Positions 55,440 to 64,000 of a stretch of DNA of 64,000 bases are shown here, in pieces. Below the pieces are notes generated by a model. The model was not told where the DNA came from. It did no database searches and worked only from the letters and a program-made list of their open reading frames with translations. The DNA comes from Gremmenia infestans (Eukaryota > Ascomycota > Leotiomycetes > Helotiales > Hamatocanthoscyphaceae). Within the stretch, counting starts at the first letter, position 1; the number at the start of each line of letters is the position of its first letter. Made by a program: the position numbers and the translations under genes. The stretch covers positions 1,240,001-1,304,000 of the forward strand of contig JAFEVB010000002.1 of assembly GCA_032629725.1 (NCBI GenBank), read 5' to 3'.

Positions 55440-55968
55440 GTCGTGACGTTATTTCCGATGCTCTAGTTCACCATATTGCTGCGGATACGGCTATCGACTC
55501 CTCTCAAGTTGCCCAACTTGTTAAGCAAAAGGTCATCGCTGTTCCTGCGCTCATCCAGATGCTCACGATCGCAAACACTCGTCTGTACAACTACTCTTAC
55601 CCAATTTTCCAATCTCAGCGCCGCCAAGTTATTCAATGCCGGAGTTCCTATCCTCGCTGGGTCGGATACTACTGGCTTGCACACCCCACCAAATCTCCTA
55701 GTCCCAATGGGAATCAGCTTGCACCAAGAACTTGAGTTGTTGGTTGGAGCTGGCTTGTCTTCGATTTGTGCTATACAGGCAGCGACAAGCCTCCCAGCTG
55801 TATTTCAATCTGCAAGACCGTGGTGTGATTGCGCCAGGTTTCCGTGCCGACTTGGTGTTAGTCCGCGGGGATCCTATCACGAACATTTCAGTCACACAGG
55901 AGATTGAACGTGTCTGGGTTGGAGGGGTTGAGTTTAACCCATGGAATAGAACAATCGGTTCTTGCTGA
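55440..55968 (+). pseudogene. Amidohydrolase, 5'-truncated and frame-shifted
   Basis: Three consecutive frames spell the C-terminal half of an imidazolonepropionase-like amidohydrolase. The first (about 55440-55600) reads H-H-I-A-A-D-T-A-I and VAQLVKQKVIAVPALIQM. The second (to about 55790) has NAGVPILAGSDTTGLHTPP, with the conserved Asp, and AIQAATSLPA. The third (to 55968) has RGVIAPGFRADLVLVRGDP and VWVGG. The metal-binding N-terminal HxH half is absent; upstream sequence is the promoter of the divergent fucosyltransferase-like gene. Clearly a relic. Confidence 0.75.
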
Positions 55969-56292
55969 GTTATTGCAGGTCAGCACGTTTCTTGGTGATC
56001 TTTTCACAAAATAATATATTGCTTTACCAACAATTTTAAATCACTTGCAGTCATTTATGTGGTGAATAATAAGAGTTTGATACAGGTGTCTAGAGAAATT
56101 CTCGCACATAAATCCTCTGCCTTCTCGGTGCTTGTGTCGAAATACGATGGCATATTACATGTGCTAAAATAAGCGCAAGCGTTCTGCTTTTTTGGTCACA
56201 TATTGTAAGCTATTCACGAACGGGTAGCCTAAAATGTAGAACACGAATAGCCTTATCTAAGGGAATTTTATCTTACGAAACAACACTAATCA

Positions 56293-58817
56293 TTATATCC
56301 ACTGGTTCCAGTTTTGGTGCGACCCTTGCGAGGTTGGTGGAAGAGATGCCTCGCTATTAGAAAAATCTAGAAATTCGCCATTTGCACCAGAGTCAAAACC
56401 TCCAAATCTATTACCGCTGGCATTAAAGCAGGCATCGAAGCTGACATTTTGGGAACCATATCCCGAGTCGGATGTGGGTCGGTAATTCCCAGCTATATTC
56501 CCAGGCATCGTGGAAAGGCCGACCCCAACAGGGTTGCTATAGCTATCCGCGACTGGAGGCGGCGCAAAGAAAGCTGAGAAATCTAAGATTGGAGGCTGTT
56601 CTTGAATATTGAAAAAGTCCGTTTGGGATTGGTTGGTCTCTCTTTCCTCTTGTTCGGGAACAGTGGGATAACTTCGTGGTATATTAGTCTGCCGATAGGA
56701 ACGAAAGAGCGTTGATTGAGCGTCTCGCACAATGTCCACCAGTTGGCTCCTCAGTTCACTTTCAAATGGCCTAGCGGATTCAGAGACCACCTGCTCTAGT
56801 CGCCGCCTTACGATTCGAGGTAACTCCTGACCGAGATATTGCTCATATTGGGCAAACTCGTCGTCTCGCCGACTCTCCCAAACGGCAACTTGTTCATCAT
56901 CGTAGTCTGGTTTTGATCAGTAGAGTGTCTTGCTCATGACACTGGAAATGCTTACATGGTGTTGGTATCATATCTTCGTTGTCGTCCGGAAATAAACACT
57001 TAAACATGTCTATCCACTTATCCTCTTCGGAGCCCCACCCCCTCTTGCGCTTGCGGAGTTGCTTCTCTTGTTCTTTGCTGCACCCCTCGGGGAGCTCTAT
57101 AACCCCAACTTCACAACCTTGGGACAGCCGCTGATGAGCTGAAAGATCTGCTTCGCCTTTAAAAATTGTGCAACAACGATGGCAATGAATAGGTAAGCAA
57201 TGTTGTCGAAAGACGTGTTCTCTACCCAATGGTGTTAGAAAGGTCAGACACGATAATTTGGAGAGAAGCTTACTTTGCGCGGTGGACTGATATCCAACCT
57301 GGGCCGGCACATGACCTATGTTTCTTGTGTTTTAGAGAGTTGCGCCGATAGTACGGGCAAGCAAATTTCCGAGGCAAGAGCCCCTGGGAACGGTCTTTTA
57401 CTTTGGATTCTTTATATCGGTCACCATCTCCATCATCTTTCGACGAACCAGCCCCATCCTCGTCCCTTTCCTTTTGCTTGCCCCTTCCGGTGACTCCTTG
57501 CTGGGATGGTTGCTCAGCAGACGAACGTGGCGGAGACGAACTGTTTGACGAACCCTGACTCGTTGCACGGCTTCGAAATCCCAGACTGCGGTCCAATAAG
57601 GCATTGAATTCTGTCATCAGGCTCTTCACGACTTGGCTCTTATAGACTTCAAGGACTGGAGATATGAACCATGACTCGGAAAGAGCTTCTGGTGATGTTG
57701 TCTCTGCTTCTGAGCTTTCATTGTCTTCGAAATCACTCTCAGTACCAGAATCAGCTGAAAGGTAATTGGAACCACCTGATATGTCATCGAATGGTAGGCT
57801 GTCCATGCGTGTACTATTGTTGGTAGGCACCGGGTCTCTTGCTGGCTCTTCTGCCTGCCCTGAGACTTTAGTGAAGAATTTAGTACGTTCAGTAAAGTCT
57901 TTGGGCTCTGATTCCTCGGAAACCTTGGCAGCACAATCGCCTTCATTGACTGTGTTCATATCAAGGTCTTTAGGTGGATAGGCTGCGGTCAGTTCTTCCG
58001 CTACTTCCTCCTTGATACTTGGTTGGAATTTGGGGTAGCCGGCGTCTATGTTGTTCATGTCACTGTGATACTCGACACTGCTGGAGCTCGAGCTTCCGCT
58101 TGGCCCACCTTCATAGCCATCATCTATAGTAAGCAAATCGCTCCAGCTGATACTTGCGAGTGTAGGATAGTGAGCCAGTAATGCAGCCGGAAGAGTACAT
58201 TCCCCAAACTCGCCTGCAGGGAAGGCCCGGAAGGCCGAGAGTGGTTCCTCATTTTTTAGCATATCTTCTTCAGTACGCAGTTCTTCTTGCGAAAAATGTA
58301 GGCGCTCGATTGTTTCCTCGTCCAGGAGAGGCTTTATGCAAATGCGCCCAGATTCTGTGCAAAAGTGGCGAAATAATTCCTCAACACGAGCATAGCGATG
58401 ACCACAGCCCCATTGGCCACCCCGCTTGAGCACTCCTTTACAAATGAATTTCTTCTCTCCTGGGTGCAGCCCTTTGTGTCGGTTCAGGTCCTGCTGAAGA
58501 GCAAACGATTGTCCACAAACAATACAAACGCAAGGTCGTTCATTAGTATGACTTCTCAAATGGTATCGCAAATTGTATGCACGCGCGAAATGTTTAGGGC
58601 AAAGTGAACACTGAAAAATTGTAGGACGTTGCACGCGTCTTGCTCTAGCTGATGGTGCTGCGTGGTATTGCGGATCCTCAAGCCCCAGAATAAGATCTCG
58701 ACTTGGAATATAAGGTGTACAGCTCAGCGATTCATACCCGGAGTCGATCGATGTAGAGCTGATGGAGGAGGAGGAGTGGCTCGTCTCCCTAAGATGACCC
58801 TCGAAGTTGGTCGCCAT
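56293..58817 (-). CDS. CRZ1-type C2H2 transcription factor
   Basis: Three exons (58817-57274, 57221-56956, 56906-56293) with 52 and 49 bp introns give about 807 residues. Near the N-terminus are two classical fingers, C70-x2-C73..H86-x3-H90 and C98-x2-C101..H114-x3-H118, followed by the EKKFICKG..WGCGHRYAR..GRICIKPLLDEE block of calcineurin-responsive CRZ1-like factors. A long acidic Ser-rich middle follows. The C-terminal third has KFACPYYRRN..SCAGPGW, the IHCHRCCTIF segment and EEDKWIDMFKCLFPDD, a module common in fungal proteins near C2H2 domains. Combining both is less usual. ATG 58835 is an alternative start. Confidence 0.88.
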
Positions 58818-60145
58818 GGCTATGTAGGGGAACATAAACAACCCTCCAAGTCGAGTGATAAAGAGGACTACAACACGGAGAAATATAGAAGCAAGACGAC
58901 TTTCAGCAAGGACTTCAACAAACAATAAAACGCATAATTCGGATGCTCAAATAGCCATTGCGCAACTGCGCAGTATGGGGGCTATGCACACTGTGGCTAT
59001 GGTGGGCTGAAGGCTGCCTCGTGAGTCACGATCACCTACGGCGACACCCTGCCTCTGCCTCTGCATATGAAGCAAATAAATATTTGACTCCGGATTTAAT
59101 CTAAAAGCAACATAATAGAGGTAGCACTTTTTAACTTGGATATATATACTGTAAATGGGAGACAGAAAGCAAAAATGATCTCTTGGATATTGATGTTAGT
59201 GCGCATATGCGCAGATATTTTTTCTCGCTGCAGGATTTCGGGCTGCCTTGCAGAAAACATCATGCATCTTTCAATCACTGGCACGGCCCTGCATACGAAG
59301 GTTGGGGAAAACTTTAAACAGCAACACTTTCGACACTTGTATGTTACACGTAGCATGAACTTGTAGAGTGCTCCACTTCTAGAAGAAATAGAGCTCAATA
59401 TAAGTCAGGAAGACGTGGACTAGGTGTATGTAAAAGAGGGAGGATCGCTTGAATGGATGTCCGAGGGTCCCTGAGATGCAAGCACGCTAAGGCGGCGCTA
59501 ACGCCCCCTATCACATACACGTGATAGTATACCTTACCGTAGTCTCGCGCGGGACAAATCTGATGCTCTCAACTTCACGCTGCGAGAGCAGTCAGAGTCT
59601 TGCCTGAGTCAAAACGCAGACCTCCTATGCCAACCTTTTAGCATCTCGATCACATGCTGTCAACTTCCCAGTGGCCAGCGAGACCAAGATTCGCATATTG
59701 CTTTCCTGGCTCTCCTTGACAACAAGCACAAACTTCAAAGTAGATACTGGGCTCGGTTACCATCCAGATTCAAAGGTCGAACAAAACGTGGTCACTTATT
59801 CGAAAGCTTCCTTGTGGACTTTCAATACAATCCCCAGTTTCAAGACGCAGTTGAATTCACAAAGTCAGAAAAGTTCAACTATATCATTGAGGAAATCCTT
59901 CTCTTGAAGTCCAAGGGTTATTTTGGCAAGTACTTCATTATGACGCATTTGAATTCGCTACCTAGACTTTCACAGGGTTCCCTTAAAGAGAAATGTTCGG
60001 TTCCGATGCAATCACGACGGATAATGGGTAACCACTGAATTGAAGAACTGGTAATAACTTTTGCGGTATATGTTAAATGGAAATACAGGTAGTTAGAACA
60101 GAAATTGACATCAGCAGCCGTCAATCTTAAAATACCAGTCACAAT
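58818..60145. other. Intergenic with a start-less open frame
   Basis: Promoter of the C2H2 factor plus sequence of unclear origin. A plus-strand frame is open from about 59500 to 60038 (~180 codons, including R-Y-W-A-R-L-P-S-R-F and F-N-Y-I-I-E-E-I-L-L-L-K) but has no ATG until its end. It may be an exon of a broken gene or chance. Confidence 0.4.
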
Positions 60146-60695
60146 TCAATCGTCAGCCAGAGACATTGAGCTTGAAGAGTCGTCACTGTCATATTCATCG
60201 TCATTTCTTTCGTCGAGTTTGATGGCTTTTAACACTGCCCCGTGATCTTCAATTTTGACTCCGTCGTATAGGGTGGAGAAGGAAGCTAGAAAGTCATTAA
60301 TGACTTCCTCTGTCTCCTCTTGAGTGAGCTTGATTTGCGCAGCCGGCATCGTATCTTTGCTACGGTAAGTGGAGCTACGGGATTTGGACATGACCTGCAA
60401 GTAATAAGAGAGTTAGTTTGAGTACTATCTAGATTTAAACACGCAGGATCGACGCTCAGAAAAGCTGAAAGCTGCGACACTGAGATGTCTGTAAGGTTTC
60501 TCGAACAAAGAGCTCTGGATAACTCACAATAACTGGATGATGTCCTCCACGTCTTCCAGGCCAATTTGCAGAGGGTGGAGGTGGTGGTCCTGGTGCTCCT
60601 CCTCCGAAGGTAATTTCACCTTTCAAGACGACAATGTATCCTGGGTTTTTCTTTGCCTTCCTTCTATTCCCGTTCTTGGGCCTGAGCAGTTGCTG
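60146..60695 (-). CDS. 5'-incomplete gene with Gly/Pro-rich and acidic parts
   Basis: Two exons, 60695-60528 and 60394-60146, join at a GTGAGT..CTTGCAG intron of 133 bp in phase 0. The product has a basic start, ITFGGGAPGPPPPP, WPGRRGGHHPVI, then VMSKSRSSTYRSKDT, a LTQEETEEVINDFLASF helix and an Asp/Ser-rich end. The first exon is preceded by a TATAG acceptor, but no start codon or further exon is found before an opposing gene begins at about 60.87 kb. The 5' end may be lost or hidden in a tiny exon. Family not recognised. Confidence 0.5.
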
Positions 60696-60872
60696 CTATA
60701 ACCTGAGCTAAGGGTGAGCCTGGGTGAGCTGGGCTGAGTTGTAGGGTGTGCCGAAGGGGACCTATTTTGGCTCCTCAGTCAAAAGTACTACTAGCTGAAA
60801 TCGGAAAAAGCTGGTCAAGGTTTATTTAGAGCCTATCCTGGATCCTCTGTTAGCTAGAAACGAAGCTTAATT

Positions 60873-61964
60873 TTATTATTTATATATTGAGCCTGAAGCA
60901 GTTCAGTCCCGAGAAGATCTTAGCAGACCGTCGAGACGTAACTTGATAGCCTTTGTGAGATCTCGGGGCTACGAAGTCGGTAATGGCAAGAAGAGAACTG
61001 AGATACTAGGTCTGGCTCGAGAGGCTTGGGATAGACCAAAAATCGTCCGCAGCGGTATTGTCACACCTAAAGAGGTTCGATGTATTCTTTCTCGCGACTA
61101 CGGAGTGACTGCCTTCAAATCAACCTCAAGGGATGAGCTATTGGATCAGGCTGGCGCAGTCTGGGACCATTTGGAAAGCCTTTCTGACGATCGCGGAGCC
61201 AGACCAAAGGGCCCAACAGCAAAACACAAGAAGCTCAACTTTGCCGCCAAAGAGATCAAGACCCCTAAGACCCGGTCAGACTTCATCAGTATGAATAAGA
61301 GCGAGCTCTCCGACTGGATAAGGTCTCAAGGATTCGTCATTCAAGGGGATCAGGCCAATAAGAAGCATCTTGTCCTAGAGCTGGCTGAAAAAATATGGGA
61401 TGCTGTGAAAGATGGCAAACCTCTTCCGGAAAATGTGCTGATCCGGACCTCTCCTAGAACCCGCTCAGACCTAAGTCTGATGCTTGGGAAAGACTTAGAT
61501 CTTTGGATCAGATCTCACAACATACCTATTGGAAGAGGCGTCGCGGACAACAAGAAAGAGCTTCAGTCTCTGGCTGAGCAGATATGGGATGCTATAGAAA
61601 ACTGCACCTGGACAATCTAGAGAAGCGCCGGCAACCAGCTTCAAAAAGTGTCAAAGTTCCTAAGGTCCGGGAAGAGTTTCGGCAGATAGCTATGAAGAAC
61701 TTGACTCAATTGATTAGGTCTCAAGGAGTGTCTATTAGGCAAGGCGACAGAGCAATGGAGAGTGTTATAGCTCTAGCCGAGAGGACCTGGGACGCTATTG
61801 AAAGCGGTACCTTGAATGACCTGAAGAAAGGCTATAACCTGAAGAAGGGCCGAAAACCAAAGAAGGTTGAGCTGTCTAGGCCCGAGGAGATATTCCAACA
61901 AACGCATGCCTCTAGACCGGGATCTGATTCAACAGATCCGATGTCAACGTCAGTTGACGCGTAG
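60873..61964 (+). pseudogene. Five-repeat SAP/HeH-like protein, 5'-incomplete and frame-shifted
   Basis: Five units of about 45-58 residues share a pattern of a helix ending in W/L/F-I/V-R-S-x-G, a loop, then L-x-x-L-A-E-x-x-W-D-A-I. Tryptophan-Asp marks lie near 61030, 61165, 61396, 61585 and 61788. The spacing suggests tandem helix-extended-loop-helix modules, as in SAP-type DNA-binding domains. The frame is open from about 60873 without ATG. It breaks once at the four-A run near 61600, where one extra A would rejoin repeat 4 to the linker before repeat 5. Linkers are Lys/Pro-rich. Possibly a chromatin or nuclear protein; family not identified. Confidence 0.55.
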
Positions 61965-62469
61965 CGATTGGTCCAAGGAAGAGGCTGTCGCAGGCGCCGG
62001 GCTTACAAAGTCTTCGAATATTAGGCAACAAGGAGCCTGAAACAGCATGTGTCTGGTTTTATGGCAGAAGATGAGGACTTAAGTTTGTATGATAGTTGTT
62101 AATAAAACCGTATGAAGTAATGTTAAGCAGGAATATATCTATAGCCTCGAATGATCACTGTTATGTCTGTTTGTTTATGTTTCATTTTCCTATCACATTT
62201 TTTCATCTTCTTGTTTTTCTGATTTCAAACCATTTATTCCCCCCGTTCTTACTGTGCTTGTCAAGTTTCCTTCTTTGGTGATAGCTTTAGGCACATCCAA
62301 CGCCAACACACAATAGCAGTCTCCAATAAAGTTAGCTTTTACTTATGGATAAAGAAGTCCCAGGATACAACCGCCGAAATACATGAGTGCCGTTACTACA
62401 AGGAAATGGCTGAATTTGAGGCTGATGTCGCTGGTGTATCCATAGGACCGGTGCGGATTGAAAGTCTTC
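61965..62469. other. Convergent intergenic region
   Basis: A 505-bp gap between the repeat protein and URA4 3' ends. T-rich near 62190-62280. No gene seen. Confidence 0.6.
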
Positions 62470-63996
62470 CTAGGAAAGCCAGCGTAAACTGAAAATGGGA
62501 ACCGTAGGTCTTGATAACCCAATCTCAAGAGTGCCATCGGCGCTCCTGATACTCGTAGGAATGGTTTCGCCTTTTCTCTCAAGCACAATCTTATGCGGTC
62601 CTTTGGCGGCAGGATCAGGCAGCTTGTAGAAGCGCCTTCCAGACCGACTCAGGAACTGCTCGAGCCGCTCCTGCGTGACTTCGTGTTCCTCAATTACTCC
62701 CCTTTCGATTGCTTCTTGTAGCGCTAGAATGACAAGCTGGGTAGCGAAGGGCTGTGTAAATACGCCTGCTGGCACTGGTTGACGACCTTGCGTCTTGGAC
62801 GCCAAGGGATGTGGCGCGCTGTCACTACCACTAAAAGGCAGGCAAGGTCAACACAACACGCACTAGAAAGGAGGTGGCGCAACTTACAAGAAGAACTTGG
62901 GGTCGCCGCTACATACGGCTTTAATCAGAGCATCTCGATCCAATGGCGTCTGCGGAATAGGCTTGCAAAAAGCCAGAGGATCTGCTTGACTAATATCCCT
63001 TGTCAGGTAGAGGTGATGAGCCGTTATAGTTCCTACAGAACCCATATGTTTTAGAATGAGGGCAGCAAATTTGGAAGCAGACTAGGGTAATCATGGAATC
63101 TAGATATCAGGAATAGCTATAGAAGAACGAACCAGCAACTGATGGGCCGCAAGCCCGTACGGCATCCAGAGCCGCTGCGGTAGAACAATGCTGTAAAGTA
63201 TCAGTATAATATTGTGCATTTAATGATGGGAATCTACTCGCCTCGAGGATGCATCGAAGTCGGGGGAACTTCTCGTGAAGCCTCTTCAGTTCTGGCAAGA
63301 ATGCCTCTTCAAGAGAAATATTGTCGCTTGGTGGAGACCCCGGTACCTCCCCGTGCAAGTTCAGCACAAGATCATACTGTTCCATGGCAGCGAGGACGAG
63401 AGAATAGGCTTCTATAAAATCCGCCGCGACACCTGACTCGGAGTTCGTAGTGACACCTATAATGCATCAATACTGCAGCTCCGGAGAGGCCTTGTCATTG
63501 ACGCCTTACCTTGAGGGTACATCTTGACTCCAGTAACACCAGCGGCTGCGGCCTCAGCGATTACTTCAGGGGTAACAGAAGGATGAAGCTGGTATTGTTA
63601 GATAGCGTCGTAACTCGCAATTATACCTCCTGGGTAACCCACGTAGAGAGACATGAGATAATGGACTCTAGGTTCAATAGACCGCAGGCGAGACTGATAT
63701 TCTAGAGCTTGAGCCACACTTGTGATAGGCGGCTGTAGGTTTGGCTATCAACCAGGTCAGTTAATGACAGACCGAGATATTGAGAGGTCTACATGCCATA
63801 ACAAACACTGTGTCTACTCCCCCTTTACGGATATGAGGGACCACCAGCTCCATGACCTGCAGCGCTCGGAATAATATTAGTCTGGTCCAGTCTAGTACGG
63901 GTGGGGGCTGAATAAATTGACCTGATCCTGCCTCAAATGGACATGCATGTCTGCCGACGGTGGCAATTCTAAACTTTGTACATCTTTCAGCCTCAT
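62470..63996 (-). CDS. URA4: Dihydroorotase (pyrimidine biosynthesis)
   Basis: Catalyses ring closure of carbamoyl aspartate to dihydroorotate in the cytosol. Eight exons (63996-63922, 63856-63797, 63744-63643, 63588-63510, 63456-63242, 63190-63133, 63032-62888, 62830-62470) give 364 residues. Zinc and active-site motifs appear in order: DMHVHLR (H18, H20), the VKMYPQG lysine, LNLHGE, the split LE|HC, TITAHHLYL, and GSDSAPHP with the catalytic Asp. Length equals that of other fungal single-function dihydroorotases. Introns 2 and 5 have GC..AG ends; intron 2 must be removed, since its readthrough meets a stop. The start ATG is only 4 bases from the window end, so the promoter is not visible. 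Confidence 0.95.
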
Positions 63997-64000
63997 TTTG

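Overview
The window is nuclear DNA of a filamentous ascomycete (Pezizomycotina). Genes are split by many 41-163 bp introns with GT..AG ends and CTAAC-like branch sites. The families present are typical fungal ones: Zn2Cys6 and C2H2 regulators, an AA9 lytic polysaccharide monooxygenase, a multicopper oxidase, DUF5672, OrsD-like zinc fingers, fungal CorA-like proteins and a But2-like secreted protein. A Leotiomycetes-type fungus would fit, but that placement is inference.

Layout. 1-1.5 kb is AT-rich without genes and holds a spaced 29-bp repeat. 1.5-13.6 kb carries a Zn2Cys6 regulator, a frame-disrupted FAD monooxygenase, a secreted AA9 enzyme, a membrane-anchored multicopper oxidase and a secreted phospholipase C-type phosphoesterase. 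14-22.6 kb has an RTG2-like Ppx/GppA protein, two tiny related Cys/His proteins, an enoyl-re­ductase-like MDR, an unknown protein and an SLC35/TPT transporter. 24.2-31 kb has a 1000-residue CorA-like channel, a broken DUF4267-like membrane protein, an OrsD-like zinc-finger protein and an NmrA/isoflavone-reductase-like enzyme. 31.1-36.2 kb has two head-to-head DUF5672 genes around a 2.8 kb gene-free tract with a 131-bp hairpin MITE. 36.5-38.5 kb holds decayed genes. 39.8-46.5 kb has an intronless unknown protein, a C-terminal-only mini CorA gene, a DUF4185-like protein and a two-finger C2H2 protein. 46.9-55.97 kb mixes a But2-like relic, pyroglutamyl peptidase, an old-yellow-enzyme relative, a 55-residue Cys-rich protein, an O-fucosyltransferase-like protein and an amidohydrolase relic. 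56.3-64 kb has a CRZ1-type C2H2 factor, two 5'-incomplete genes facing each other, and a complete eight-exon dihydroorotase (URA4).

Housekeeping functions (URA4, RTG2-like, SLC35, pyroglutamyl peptidase) are intact. Single-base frameshifts, several in homopolymers, were found only in accessory genes. The secreted and oxidative genes at 4.6-13.6 kb could cooperate in attack on plant polymers and lipids, but they are not an obvious co-regulated cluster. No tRNA, rRNA, CRISPR array or full-length transposon was recognised. All exon joins were inferred by eye from splice signals and reading-frame continuity.
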